Position numbers and translations under genes: made by a program
DNA from: Jiangellales bacterium
Lineage (GTDB): Bacteria; Actinomycetota; Actinomycetes; Jiangellales; Jiangellaceae
DNA length: 55,674 bases
Assembly: GCA_030447955.1 (NCBI GenBank)
Contig: JAUJNY010000003.1
Location: 68,462-124,135 of the forward strand
Direction of reading: 5' to 3'
Shown here: positions 38,272 through 47,601 of the stretch, piece by piece
How the letters are laid out: the number at the start of each line of letters is the position of its first letter
How positions within the stretch are numbered: position 1 is the stretch's first letter
The notes under the pieces: generated by a model
Seen by the model: the letters and a program-made list of their open reading frames with translations, nothing else
The model's database searches: none
What the model was told of the DNA's origin: nothing

Positions 38272-38771
38272 GCCTTCCCCCCGCGTTGGAGTTCGGCTGA
38301 CAGGTGCGGCTGAAGCTCCTGGCCCATGGCGGCCATCTCGAAGACGTACATCAGCGCGCCGTGGACGTATCCGTACAGCCGGCTGCCGGCGCGGTAGTCC
38401 AGGGCGGTCTCGGTCTTGAGCACTCCCCGGGTCGCCAGCTGCAGCCGCGCCGGCTCCACCTGCCCGAGGTAGATCTCGACCATCCCGGCCGCATGCACGA
38501 GCAGCACCTCGATGCTGCCGTCGTCCTGCGGCCGCCAGTAGCCGGATTCGCTCGCCAGCGGAGCCCCGGTGACGCCATCGTCCTCCAGGCGCCACGAGCG
38601 GCTGGTGTAGCTGAGGAACGGCTTGCCGGGGGTGTAGCCGAACTCGACCTCCTGGCCGAACCGGAACGCTTCGACGGTCGGGTAGTCACCGACGCCGGCA
38701 CCCGCCCAGCGCCCCAGCAGCCAGGCGATCGGTACGCACGCCGGGTGCAGGTCCGAAGGGATCTCGATCAG
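38268..38771 (-). CDS. FABP-like (nitrobindin, DUF1794) haem-binding protein
   Basis: 167 aa beta-barrel. The N-terminal half IEIPSDLHPACVPIAWLLGRWAGAGVGDYPTVEAFRFGQEVEFGYTPGKPFLSYTSRSW and the C-terminal LATRGVLKTETALDYRAGSRLYGYV match the family. The first conventional start in frame (GTG 38507) would lose half the barrel. The only upstream start-like codon that fits is CTG at 38771, which overlaps the TGA of the 33-aa ORF as CTGA. I therefore annotate CTG. Characterised nitrobindins bind ferric haem and act on peroxynitrite. Confidence 0.82.
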   Translation of the reverse strand: MIEIPSDLHPACVPIAWLLGRWAGAGVGDYPTVEAFRFGQEVEFGYTPGKPFLSYTSRSWRLEDDGVTGAPLASESGYWRPQDDGSIEVLLVHAAGMVEIYLGQVEPARLQLATRGVLKTETALDYRAGSRLYGYVHGALMYVFEMAAMGQELQPHLSAELQRGGKA

Positions 38772-38869
38772 GGCTGCCCCTTGAACAGCCGGTAGACCGT
38801 GTAGCCGGCGGTGCAGGCGATGAGCAGGCTCACGACCAAGAGCCCGCCGGTAAGCACGCCCTCGAGCAT
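38768..38869 (-). CDS. 33-aa single-span membrane peptide
   Basis: ATG-initiated ORF: MLEGVLTG, a hydrophobic stretch GLLVVSLLIACTAGYTVY, then RLFKGQP. Its TGA overlaps the FABP CTG start. The membrane-peptide design and coupling support a real gene. Function unknown. Confidence 0.6.
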   Translation of the reverse strand: MLEGVLTGGLLVVSLLIACTAGYTVYRLFKGQP

Positions 38870-39030
38870 GCCGGCGAGTCTATCGGCGGAGCAGCGGCTA
38901 GCGTGCTGGACCCGCTCAGCCATACCCGCCGACCTGGGCCGCGCCGGAATCGCCCCGGGGCGGACTGCCCTGCTCTACCGTTGTGGCTTCGTGGCTCCTC
39001 GACCGCCAGCTACCGGAGGCCATCGCCCCC

Positions 39031-39819
39031 ATGGACCTCGACCGGCACACGCTCGTCTTCATCGGCGGTCTGCATCGGAGCGGGACGACGCCGATGGCGC
39101 GATGCCTTGCCGAGCACCACGAGGTGAGCGGCTTCCGTGGCACCGGCGTCGAGGAGGACGAGGGTCAGCACCTGCAGACGGTGTACCCGCCGGCTCGGAT
39201 GCGCGGTGGTCCGGGCCGCTTCGCCTTGTCCGAGCGCAGCCACCTCACCGAGTCGTCCCCACTGGCGACTTCCGAGAACGCACAGCGACTCCTGAGCGAG
39301 TGGGGCGCCTACTGGGACCTGCACCGCCGCGTGCTGTTGGAGAAGTCGCCGCCCAACCTGCTGATGACCCGATTCCTTCAACACCTCTTTCCTGCGGCGC
39401 GATTCGTCATCGTCGTACGGCATCCCGTGATCGTGGCGCTTTCCACCAAGAAGTGGGCCCGGTGGCAGTCGCTGGAGAGCCTTCTCGAAAATTGGTTTCG
39501 GGCACACGACATGTTCCAAGCCGACGCGGCGTACCTTCGGCACCTGCACGTGGTGAAGTACGAGCACTTCGTCACCGACCCAGGGCAGAGCCTGAAAGAA
39601 GTAGCGGAATTCATCGAGCTGGAGGGTGAGATTCCGGCCTCGGTGGTGCAGGGCCACCGCAGCCGCGCCTACGAAAGGACGTGGCATGAGTTTGGACGAA
39701 GCGCCCATCCGTGGCAGCAGTTGCGCTTCCGCAGGATCTGCGAGCGGTTCGAGGACCACGCTCGGCAGTATGGTTACAGCATCCGCGATCTTGACCGCTG
39801 CGATCCCTTCCCCGGCTGA
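39031..39819 (+). CDS. Sulfotransferase family protein 1
   Basis: 262 aa. PAPS-binding P-loop-like motif FIGGLHRSGTTPMARCL near residue 12 and the 3'-phosphate motif VIVVRHPVIVALSTKKW near 130; HVVKYEHFVTDPGQSLKEVAEFI follows as in tyrosyl- and glycan-type sulfotransferases. ATG 39031 has GGAGG 12 bases upstream; an in-frame GTG at 38983 would add 16 residues. It is the first gene of the polysaccharide locus; its acceptor is probably a glycan, by context only. Confidence 0.85.
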   Translation: MDLDRHTLVFIGGLHRSGTTPMARCLAEHHEVSGFRGTGVEEDEGQHLQTVYPPARMRGGPGRFALSERSHLTESSPLATSENAQRLLSEWGAYWDLHRRVLLEKSPPNLLMTRFLQHLFPAARFVIVVRHPVIVALSTKKWARWQSLESLLENWFRAHDMFQADAAYLRHLHVVKYEHFVTDPGQSLKEVAEFIELEGEIPASVVQGHRSRAYERTWHEFGRSAHPWQQLRFRRICERFEDHARQYGYSIRDLDRCDPFPG

Positions 39820-39961
39820 GAGCTGCAGTGTCCGCGTCTGGTGAGCGCCCGGCTGTCCGTGCACGGGTGAGAAGTGCCGGGTGGCAGCCTAGCCGCCGTA
39901 TCCTCGCCGGGTCCGCGTACGAGGAGCCGACGCGCGGCCATCGAGTCCAAGGGGGGTTGGT

Positions 39962-41380
39962 GTGACGACCATCGAGCACGCCGCGCAACCTCCCGGGTTC
40001 GCGGAGCCGACAGTTGTCGACCGTCTCCGTCTCGGGGAGCGTCGCCGGCTGCTGCCGACCGGATGGCCGCTTAGCGCGTACCTGCTCGGGTACCCCGTGT
40101 GGTGGGCCTGCGGCATCGCCAACTTCATGCTGCCGATCCTCGCGGTCCCGATGGCAGTCGAGCTGATCCGTCGTCGCAACCTAGCCGTTCCTCGTGGCTT
40201 TGGGCTTTGGCTGCTCTTCCTGCTGTGGGCCACGCTCGGCATCTTCGTCCTCTGGGCGAACGCACCGGGAGCCGTCCCCGGGGGTGGGCCCGAGCGCCTC
40301 TTGCCGTACGCCCTGCGTCTGTCGTTCTACCTCGGTGCCACGGTGCTGCTTCTCTACATCGGCAACCTGCGTGAGGACGAGCTCTCGCGAGAGCGGGTAA
40401 GTCGCTTGTTCGGGTTCATGTTTGTCGTTGCCGTCGCTGGCGGGTTCCTCGGCCTACTGGCCCCGCGCTTCGAGTTCAGCTCACTGCTCGAGCTGATCCT
40501 TCCCCGCTCTGTCGAGGGGGTGCTCGGCGAGGGCATCCACCCGGCCGCCGCGCAGGTGCAGAACGTGCTGGGCTATGTCGAGCCGAGACCGAAGGCTCCG
40601 TTCGAGTACACCAACGAGTGGGGAGCGAACATCACCCTCCTCGTGCCGTTTTTCATCCTGGGGTGGCTCGGCCGCGGGGCGGGGTGGCGCCGCCTCGCCG
40701 GGCCCTTCGTGCTCGCCGCCGCGGTCGTGCCGATCATCTACTCCCTCAACCGTGGCGCTTGGATCGGCCTGTGCCTCGCCGCTGGCTACGTCGCGATGCG
40801 GCTGGCCGCTTCCGGCCGGCTGGCCGGCCTGATCGCGATCATCGCGGCGCTCGTAACCGTCAGCGCGTTGTTGGTGGCGACTCCTTTGGGATCGCTCATC
40901 GGCGAGCGGCTGGCCAACCCGCACAGCAACGAGCGGCGTGCCCTGCTCGCTGACGAGGCGGTGCGAAGTGGACTTGCCTCACCCGTAGTCGGGTTTGGGT
41001 CCACTCGTCCGATCCAGGGCAATCTCTCCTCGATCGCTATCGGAGGCAGCGAGTCCTGCCCCCAGTGTGAGGCCCCACCGTTCGGCACCCACGGGCACCT
41101 CTGGCTGCTGATCTTCGCTCAGGGGCTGGTGGGTGCTGGGCTCTTCCTCGGCTTCCTCGCGACCCGCTTCCTGCGACATCGTCGAGATCCCTCGCCATAC
41201 TCCGTCGCGGCCTGCACGACCGTGCTCATGTTCGGCCTTTACACGCTGTACTACAACCTGCTGCCGTTTCCCCTCGTGATCCTCTGCGCCACTCTTGCGA
41301 TCGCGTGGCGGGCTGGCGCGCCGCCACCCGGGGGCAGCAAGCCCGCGACCGAGCAGCCAGCGATCGGAGCGACCGTATGA
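39962..41380 (+). CDS. O-antigen ligase/polymerase (Wzy/WaaL-like) membrane protein
   Basis: 472 aa with about 11-12 hydrophobic spans and a large extracytoplasmic loop (residues ~320-375) ending in PFGTHGHLWLLIFAQGLVGAGLFL, matching the Wzy_C/WaaL domain (loop His followed by a membrane helix). SLNRGAWIGLCLA is another conserved ligase feature. It polymerises or transfers lipid-linked oligosaccharide repeat units outside the membrane. GTG start with AGGGGGG upstream. Its stop overlaps the next start (ATGA). Confidence 0.85.
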   Translation: MTTIEHAAQPPGFAEPTVVDRLRLGERRRLLPTGWPLSAYLLGYPVWWACGIANFMLPILAVPMAVELIRRRNLAVPRGFGLWLLFLLWATLGIFVLWANAPGAVPGGGPERLLPYALRLSFYLGATVLLLYIGNLREDELSRERVSRLFGFMFVVAVAGGFLGLLAPRFEFSSLLELILPRSVEGVLGEGIHPAAAQVQNVLGYVEPRPKAPFEYTNEWGANITLLVPFFILGWLGRGAGWRRLAGPFVLAAAVVPIIYSLNRGAWIGLCLAAGYVAMRLAASGRLAGLIAIIAALVTVSALLVATPLGSLIGERLANPHSNERRALLADEAVRSGLASPVVGFGSTRPIQGNLSSIAIGGSESCPQCEAPPFGTHGHLWLLIFAQGLVGAGLFLGFLATRFLRHRRDPSPYSVAACTTVLMFGLYTLYYNLLPFPLVILCATLAIAWRAGAPPPGGSKPATEQPAIGATV

Positions 41381-42654
41381 AGCCGTTCCGAGAGTCAACC
41401 GTCGGCACCTTCCCCGGCACCGACCCTGTGCACGCCCAGGCACGGATGGTCGCCGAGCTGCTCGACACCACTCGCCTGCTGTGGCGCGAGCCAGCGAATG
41501 TCACACTCGTCGGCCGGGCAGCGTCCGTGCCGCCGGGGCATGTGCTCCTGCGCGACCTGCACGTGATGCCCAACGCTCGGCAGCCGCGGTTGCTGGCTCC
41601 CGCCGGTGCACCGCACGCCGCTGCGGCTGCTCTTCGCAGCTACGCCCACGGCGCCGGGCTGATGCACCGAATCGGCCGTTCCGTCGCCGCAATCACGCTG
41701 GCAGTGCCGCACGCCGAGCGACTGCTCCCAGATCGGGTTCGGGTCACCGTGCCTGTCGATGATCGTCTTGCCGTCGAGTCACTCGAGGACCACCTCAGCA
41801 AGGTCATCGGTGCGCCCGCCCTCATCGGCGTACGGGTCGGCGTACCGCGGGCCAACCGCAAGCCCGTGCTGCCAGTGATGGACCGGCGGGGCAGGCTGCT
41901 GGCCTACGTCAAAGTCGGTCACAACCAGCTGACCCGCCAGCTGGTCGAGCAGGAAGGCGAGGCTCTCCGTGCGGTAGCCAGCGTGGCGCCGGCTGGCATC
42001 CAAACTCCCCGCGTGCTCCACCGCGGCGCCTGGCAGGACCTCGAGTTACTCATCCTCTCACCCCTGCGCGTGACGAACCGCGGCTTCCGGACGTCCGACG
42101 CGCTCCCCGGGGACGCCATGCGGTCGCTGTCCGAAGCGTTCGGCGTCGTCCGCCAGCCGCTTGGCGACAGCCCCTTCTGGGACAAGCTGACCGCTGCCGC
42201 CAAGGCGGTGGAGGAGGACTCAACCGCTCACTGCCTGCAGGCTGCGCTCGACGCCGTCCATGCTCGGTACGCCCACACCCCCGTACGCTTCGGCTCCTGG
42301 CACGGCGACTGGGCCCCATGGAATATGGCCAGGCAGCGCAAATCGGTGCTGCTGTGGGACTGGGAGCGATTCGCCAACGGGGTCCCGCTCGGGTTCGATG
42401 CACTCCATTACCGAATGCAGTCGGCGATGGCGTCGAGTGGCCCGAACGCCGTTCGGAACACCCTGCCCCGGGACGCGGGAAGGGCGCTGGACCTGGTCGG
42501 CGTACGCGGTCGAACCCAACTCACTGTGGCGCTTTACCTGACCGAAATTTGCCTGCGCTACGTCCTCGACGCGCAAGGGCCGACCGGCGAGCCGCTGAAA
42601 GCACTGGCCCAGTTGACCACGGACACCCTGGCGGACTACGTGGAGCAGTTGTGA
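41377..42654 (+). CDS. Aminoglycoside phosphotransferase-fold kinase-like protein
   Basis: 425 aa. The C-terminal half has SWHGDWAPWNMARQRKSVLLWDWERFANGVPLGFDALHY: HGDxxxxN catalytic loop and DWE metal-binding motif of the APH/choline-kinase fold. AYVKVGHNQLTRQLVEQEGEALRAV supplies the ATP-binding Lys and Glu. The N-terminal ~170 residues are unassigned. ATGA overlap with the upstream gene and GTGA overlap with the next show an operon. It may phosphorylate a sugar or lipid precursor; substrate unknown. Confidence 0.75.
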   Translation: MKPFRESTVGTFPGTDPVHAQARMVAELLDTTRLLWREPANVTLVGRAASVPPGHVLLRDLHVMPNARQPRLLAPAGAPHAAAAALRSYAHGAGLMHRIGRSVAAITLAVPHAERLLPDRVRVTVPVDDRLAVESLEDHLSKVIGAPALIGVRVGVPRANRKPVLPVMDRRGRLLAYVKVGHNQLTRQLVEQEGEALRAVASVAPAGIQTPRVLHRGAWQDLELLILSPLRVTNRGFRTSDALPGDAMRSLSEAFGVVRQPLGDSPFWDKLTAAAKAVEEDSTAHCLQAALDAVHARYAHTPVRFGSWHGDWAPWNMARQRKSVLLWDWERFANGVPLGFDALHYRMQSAMASSGPNAVRNTLPRDAGRALDLVGVRGRTQLTVALYLTEICLRYVLDAQGPTGEPLKALAQLTTDTLADYVEQL

Positions 42655-43565
42655 GCGTACTGTCCGTTCCGCGGGCCGAGCTTGTGGGCGCGGCCGGGCG
42701 ACTGCGGGCAGTTCGATCCGCAGCGCCGCGGCACTTGAAGCAAACGGGGCGGCGCGTCGCCCGTGGGACGGGCCAGCTTACCGCGGCGTTACGGATGCAC
42801 CCGGACTTCCTCATCGTCGGCGCGCAGCGCTGTGGGACAACCTCGCTGTTCCGCGCCCTCATTGCCCATCCAGACGTCACCCCGCCGCTGTTTCACAAAG
42901 GCGTGCACTACTTCGACGTCAACTACAACCGTGGCCAGAACTGGTACATCGGCCACTTCCCGCTGCGCCACCGACCGCGCCTTGGCCGATTGGGTCCGAC
43001 CCGGACGGGCGAGGCTAGCCCTTATTACCTGCACCACCCCCTCGTGCCCGAGCGGATCGCTGCGGACCTGCCGGACGTGCGCTTGATCGTGTTGTTGCGC
43101 GACCCGGTGGAGCGGGCCTACTCGGCGCATCGCCATGAGTTGCTGCGTGGCTTTGAGACCGAAGATTTCGAGCGCGCTCTCGACCTCGAGCCACAGCGGC
43201 TCGTCGGCGAGGAGGAGCGTCTACGTGAAGACTCCGGCTACCGCAGCATCGCGCACCAGCACCACGCCTACGTTGGCCGCGGGGAATACGCAACCCAACT
43301 GCAACGGCTCTTCACCTTCGTAGGACGTGAGCGGGTGCTTGTGCTGGACAGCGACGTTCTGTTCCAAAACCCTGAACCGTCCTACACCCGTGTGCTGTCC
43401 TTTCTCGAACTCCCTCCCTGGGGCCCGGCGCCATTCAGGCAGCACAACGCACGGCCTCGGGGCCCGATGGCGGCGAGTACGCGAGCCCGGCTCGAGGAAC
43501 ACTTCGCCCCGCATGACGCGGCGCTCGCCGAACTCATCGGCGAGACGCCGAGTTGGCGGAGGTGA
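42651..43565 (+). CDS. Sulfotransferase family protein 2 (heparan-sulfate type)
   Basis: 304 aa. PDFLIVGAQRCGTTSLFRAL near residue 46 is the 5'-phosphosulfate loop; VRLIVLLRDPVERAYSAHRHE near 150 is the 3'-phosphate motif. The FxxGxxRCGTTSL pattern resembles NDST/heparan sulfotransferases that act on glycans. The GTG start overlaps the preceding stop (GTGA). The N-terminal ~45 residues are basic. Co-transcribed with polymerase, kinase and Wzz genes. Confidence 0.87.
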   Translation: MSVLSVPRAELVGAAGRLRAVRSAAPRHLKQTGRRVARGTGQLTAALRMHPDFLIVGAQRCGTTSLFRALIAHPDVTPPLFHKGVHYFDVNYNRGQNWYIGHFPLRHRPRLGRLGPTRTGEASPYYLHHPLVPERIAADLPDVRLIVLLRDPVERAYSAHRHELLRGFETEDFERALDLEPQRLVGEEERLREDSGYRSIAHQHHAYVGRGEYATQLQRLFTFVGRERVLVLDSDVLFQNPEPSYTRVLSFLELPPWGPAPFRQHNARPRGPMAASTRARLEEHFAPHDAALAELIGETPSWRR

Positions 43566-43568
43566 ACG

Positions 43569-44486
43569 GTGTCCGCTAGGGAGCGATCCTCGGCAGCCAG
43601 GGCGGCGCGTGACCGGGTACCACTGGCCTGGTACGTCACCTTGCTGCGGCAGCAGTGGCGGTTGCTGTTGGCAGCGGTTGCTACCGGTCTGTTGTTGGCG
43701 TCCGGCTTGCACATCATGCGGCCGCCAATTTATGAGGCCCGGGCGTCCGTGCTGGTCGGAGACTCGCCCTTGGACAAGGACCCACCGCGGGGTCTGCCAG
43801 CGCAGCCGCCGAGCATGGACACCGAGGCAAACGTCCTCAACTCCGCACCCGTCGCTGCCAGGGTGGCTCGAAGGACGGACCTGCCGGACGCCCGCGCCGC
43901 CGTCGAGCGCCTGCAGGTCAGCGTCCCACCCAACTCGACGATCTTGGAGGTCACCTTCCAGCACGAGCAAGCCGACGCGGCCGCGCGGGGCGCCAATGCG
44001 GCGGTCGCCGCTTACCTCGACCTGCGGCGCACAGTTATCACCGACCGGCGAAAAGAGGTTATCGCGCAGCGCAAAGAGTATGCCGGGATGCTGCGCGAGG
44101 AGCGGACCGCGCTGGAGGAAGAGCTGGCCGAGCCGTCCGTGGGAGCCGAGGAGAGACGAGTCGGCCTGCGGCTGAGGGACTCGCTGCTGCGGGCGATCAT
44201 CCTGGTCCGCAGCCAGAAGGCGTTCGCTCGCCAGCTGCCGGTCGACCCGGGACAACGGGTGTCGAGGGCGGTGGCGCCCACGTCGACCAGCGGACCTGAC
44301 CCTTCCGTGCCGCTGCTCTCCGGCACCGCAGTCTCCTTGCTACTCGGCCTGGGTGCAGCACGCTTCCGAATGGCCCGGGCAAGGACACAGCAGCCGGCGC
44401 ACGTACCGATACCCTCTCGACCGGAGCGGGACCGTCCAGTGCGCTCTAGACCCCTCAGACGAGCTCCGGTCCAGCGGGATCAGTGA
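43569..44486 (+). CDS. Wzz-type chain-length determinant protein
   Basis: 305 aa. A membrane span near residues 33-50 (LLLAAVATGLLLASGLHIM), an extracytoplasmic alpha/beta region typical of Wzz (YEARASVLVGD to LEVTFQHEQADAAARGANAAVAAYLDLRRTV), a coiled-coil segment (~150-205) and a second span near 255-272. A short basic C-terminus replaces any kinase domain. It would control polymer length with the Wzy-like protein. GTG start with CGGAGG upstream, 3 bp after the sulfotransferase. Confidence 0.8.
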   Translation: MSARERSSAARAARDRVPLAWYVTLLRQQWRLLLAAVATGLLLASGLHIMRPPIYEARASVLVGDSPLDKDPPRGLPAQPPSMDTEANVLNSAPVAARVARRTDLPDARAAVERLQVSVPPNSTILEVTFQHEQADAAARGANAAVAAYLDLRRTVITDRRKEVIAQRKEYAGMLREERTALEEELAEPSVGAEERRVGLRLRDSLLRAIILVRSQKAFARQLPVDPGQRVSRAVAPTSTSGPDPSVPLLSGTAVSLLLGLGAARFRMARARTQQPAHVPIPSRPERDRPVRSRPLRRAPVQRDQ

Positions 44487-44591
44487 GAACCCGGACGCCG
44501 GGCCGTACTGACTGGTACCCTCTTCTCACTACAAGAGGTTTGTCGAGCCACCGCACTGGGCATGACGAACTAGTCGGGGGAAGGTAGCCGC

Positions 44592-44654
44592 GTGATCGTC
44601 GCGCTCGTGGTTTGCCGGGGGGTGCCACGTACGTGTTCTGGATACGCTCGCTGA
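44592..44654 (+). other. Possible 20-codon upstream ORF before the beta-propeller gene
   Basis: GTG at 44592 follows a strong GGGGGAAGG site and opens a 20-codon frame (VIVALVVCRGVPRTCSGYAR) ending in TGA at 44654, which overlaps the start of the secreted protein gene by 22 bases in another frame. It could be a leader peptide coupling translation, or chance. Confidence 0.3.
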
Positions 44655-46588
44655 CGGCTGCCGTCGGCGCCACCGTCCTGACCCTAGGCCTGCTCAGCAG
44701 TCAAGTGTCCGCGGTGCAAATGCCCCAACCGTCGATCGTCAGCGCGGACCCGGCGGACGAATCGCCGCATGTGTCTGATGGGTCGGTACGGGCAATACTG
44801 CAGATCGGCGATACGGTGGTGGTCGGCGGCACCTTCACGGAGGTGCGGGAGCACGGCAGCACGCAGCCCATCAAACGGTCGCGGATCTTTGCCTTCAGCG
44901 CCAGCACCGGCAAGGTCAGTCCCACCTTCAAGCCCGCCTTGAACGCCGAGGTGCTCTCCCTAGCGGCGGCTCCGGACGGGCGATCGGTCTACGTCGGCGG
45001 CGCCTTCACCAGCCGAGACGGTGTATATTCACGGAAGGTCGTGCGGCTCTCCTTGGCCGACGGCACCCGTTGGCCCGGTTTCGAGGCCCCGGCGATCAAC
45101 GATGCGGTCACAGACCTCAAGCTGTCCGGTGGACGGCTGTACGTCTCGGGCGAATTCACACAGGTCGGCGGCCAGACCCGTGCCGCACTCGCGGCGCTCG
45201 ACGCCGATACCGGCGAAACCGGCGCGAACGTAGACCTCAGGTTCTCCGGCGCGATGCGCGGCGGGGAGTTGCAGGTCATCAAGATGGACATCTCACCGGA
45301 CGGCTCACGACTGGTGGCGGCAGGCAACTTCTCCCAAGTCCTTGGCACGCCCCGGTACCAGCTCGCTGTTCTCGACCTCACCTCCGCCAAGCCGACGCTG
45401 GCCAACTGGTCGACCACCCGCTACAAGCCCGACTGCAACCTACGATTCCCGACCTACATGCGGGACGTCGACATCTCCCCGGACGGGACCTACTTCGTCG
45501 TCGTGACCAGTGGCGCCTACCGCAAGGGCCTGCTGTGTGACACCGCCGCCCGTTGGGAGTTGGGCAGCACCGGTCTCAACTTGCAACCCTCATGGGTGAA
45601 CTACACCGGCGGCGACACCCTGTTCAGCGTCGCGATCACCGGGCCGGTCGTCTACGTCGGCGGGCACCAGCGTTGGACCAACAACCCCTACGCCGGCGAC
45701 GCGCCCGGCCCCGGCGCGGTCGAGCGGTACGGCATCGCGGCACTCGACCCTCTCAACGGCCTGCCGTACACATGGAATCCCCGCCGGGACCCCCGCGGGA
45801 TCGGCGTCTTCGACATGCTATCCACCGCCGACGGGTTGTGGCTCGGCAGTGACACCAACAGGATCGGCGATGAGTGGCACGAGAAGTTGGCCTTTATGCC
45901 GCTGGCTGGCGGTTCGGTCACGCCGCTGGCCAGTCCCGGCCGACTGCCTAATGACGTCTACCTGCTGGGCCGCCGGCTGGCCGATGGCACCTACAGCGAT
46001 GCGGTAGCCAAGAAGAGCGCCTTCGACGGCACCGTGGCCGGGGGTACGGCGACGGTGCAGTCCAGCGTTCCGTGGAGCCACACCCGCGGCGCCTTCATGC
46101 TGAGCGGCTACCTTTACTACGGGTGGGACGACGGCACCCTGCGGCGGCAGTCCTTTGACGGCACCACGCTCGGCGACGTCCAGACGCTCGAGTTGCACGG
46201 TCTCACGGCCGGAGCCCCGTCATACTTCGACGTCACGTCAATCACCGGCATGTTCTTCGACAACGGCCGCCTCTACTACACGCAAGCTGGCCAGAGCCGG
46301 CTCTTCTACCGCTACTTCACCGCGGAGAGCGGGGTCGTCGGCGCCGAGCGCTTCGTGAGCTCGGACAACCTCAACGGGCTTGACTGGTCGAAGGTCAACT
46401 CCATGTTCTTCGACGCGGCGACGGACACGATCTACGCCCTCACCGGAAGCCACCAGATGAAGAAGGTCTCGCTGGTGGAGGGTCGCCCGGCCGGAGCGGT
46501 GACAGCGGTGGCGGCCAGCGCCGGGTGGCGGTCCCGGGGAGCGGTCGTCTTTGCGCCGGTGCAGGGAACCACCGCCCGCACGCCATGA
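44633..46588 (+). CDS. Secreted delta-60/beta-propeller repeat protein
   Basis: 651 aa. Signal peptide (WIRSLTAAVGATVLTLGLLSSQVSA, likely cut after VSA). Then repeated blades with GGxF motifs: VVVGGTFTEV, VYVGGAFTSRDG, LYVSGEFTQVGG, LVAAGNFSQV, VYVGGHQRW. These match DUF5122/delta-60 propellers. The C-terminal third holds further beta-rich repeats (MFFDNGRLYY, MFFDAATDTIYA). GTG 44633 has GGGGGGTG upstream; TTG 44612 is an alternative. The context suggests a surface glycan-binding or adhesive role. Confidence 0.75.
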   Translation: MFWIRSLTAAVGATVLTLGLLSSQVSAVQMPQPSIVSADPADESPHVSDGSVRAILQIGDTVVVGGTFTEVREHGSTQPIKRSRIFAFSASTGKVSPTFKPALNAEVLSLAAAPDGRSVYVGGAFTSRDGVYSRKVVRLSLADGTRWPGFEAPAINDAVTDLKLSGGRLYVSGEFTQVGGQTRAALAALDADTGETGANVDLRFSGAMRGGELQVIKMDISPDGSRLVAAGNFSQVLGTPRYQLAVLDLTSAKPTLANWSTTRYKPDCNLRFPTYMRDVDISPDGTYFVVVTSGAYRKGLLCDTAARWELGSTGLNLQPSWVNYTGGDTLFSVAITGPVVYVGGHQRWTNNPYAGDAPGPGAVERYGIAALDPLNGLPYTWNPRRDPRGIGVFDMLSTADGLWLGSDTNRIGDEWHEKLAFMPLAGGSVTPLASPGRLPNDVYLLGRRLADGTYSDAVAKKSAFDGTVAGGTATVQSSVPWSHTRGAFMLSGYLYYGWDDGTLRRQSFDGTTLGDVQTLELHGLTAGAPSYFDVTSITGMFFDNGRLYYTQAGQSRLFYRYFTAESGVVGAERFVSSDNLNGLDWSKVNSMFFDAATDTIYALTGSHQMKKVSLVEGRPAGAVTAVAASAGWRSRGAVVFAPVQGTTARTP

Positions 46589-46632
46589 AGACGCCCGGCC
46601 GACTCCAAAGAACCGAAGGATCTGAGACAGCG

Positions 46633-47601
46633 ATGACGGCTGCGGGCCAGTCGACCCGAGTCCTCTTCATCGGCGGCATAGGCCGTAGCGGCTCCACGCT
46701 GCTCAGCCAGATGCTGGGACAGGTGCCGGGCTACTTGGCCATCGGTGAGTTGGACCACCTTTGGTCGCACTCGCTGCGCCAGGACGTCGAGTGCGGCTGC
46801 GGTAAGCCGTTCCAGGACTGCGAGTTCTGGTCGGAGGTTGGCGTACGCGCCTTCGGCGGCTGGGACCAGCTGGATCTGGACAGCGTGCAGGCGCTGCAAC
46901 GCCGCGTCGAGCAGACCAGGCGCGTGCCGCTGCTCGTCGCTCCGCGTCTGGCGCCGTCCTTCCGCGATGCGCTGCGCAGCTACGCGGACTTGCTAGGACG
47001 CGTCTACGCCGCCATTGGTGAAGTGAGCGGCGCGGACGTGGTGGTGGACTCCAGCAAGTCGGTCGCTCCGCTGTACGTTCGTCGGCACATCCCCAGCGTG
47101 GACCTGCGCGTCGTCCAGCTGGTGCGGGACCCACGTGGCGTGGCCTACTCGTGGAGCAAGACGGTCCAGCGCCCTGAGCAGGCTGGCCACCAGTACATGG
47201 CGGTATGGTCCCCGCGACTGTCCTCCCGCCGGTGGATGTCGAACAACCTCCTGGTGGCTGCGCTGGATCTGGCGCGGGTGCCCCGCATGCGCGTGCGGTA
47301 CGAGGACTTGGCGCGGGATCCCGGCGGTACCCTCCGGCGCATCCTCGCCTTCGCCGGCACCCCGTCGGCCGCGGAGTTGCTGGGCTTCGTCGAGGGAACG
47401 TTGGCGGAGCTGCATCCCACGCACACGGCCTACGGCAATCCCATGCGCTTCGACACAGGGCGGATCCAGATCCGGCTCGACGAGGCATGGCGGGAGAAGC
47501 TGCCGAGCCGGCAACGCGGCACGATCGAGCTCCTCACCTGGCCGTTGCGGCTGCGCTACGGCTATAACGGCCCAGCGCGCCCGGTCGGTAAGCGGACGTA
47601 A
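46633..47601 (+). CDS. Sulfotransferase family protein 3
   Basis: 322 aa. FIGGIGRSGSTLLSQML near residue 13 is the PAPS loop, and VVQLVRDPRGVAYSWSKT near 165 is the 3'-phosphate motif. Cys-rich VECGCGKPFQDCEFW near 56 may bind metal or form disulfides. An ATG at 46585 overlaps the previous stop (ATGA), but the 16 codons it adds have poor GC3 (about half), so ATG 46633 with an upstream GAAGGA is preferred. Confidence 0.87.
   Translation: MTAAGQSTRVLFIGGIGRSGSTLLSQMLGQVPGYLAIGELDHLWSHSLRQDVECGCGKPFQDCEFWSEVGVRAFGGWDQLDLDSVQALQRRVEQTRRVPLLVAPRLAPSFRDALRSYADLLGRVYAAIGEVSGADVVVDSSKSVAPLYVRRHIPSVDLRVVQLVRDPRGVAYSWSKTVQRPEQAGHQYMAVWSPRLSSRRWMSNNLLVAALDLARVPRMRVRYEDLARDPGGTLRRILAFAGTPSAAELLGFVEGTLAELHPTHTAYGNPMRFDTGRIQIRLDEAWREKLPSRQRGTIELLTWPLRLRYGYNGPARPVGKRT

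Noticed and set aside
46585..46632. ATGA-coupled start of sulfotransferase 3
   Set aside because: The extra codons have about half G/C at third positions, unlike real codons here; the later ATG has its own ribosome site.
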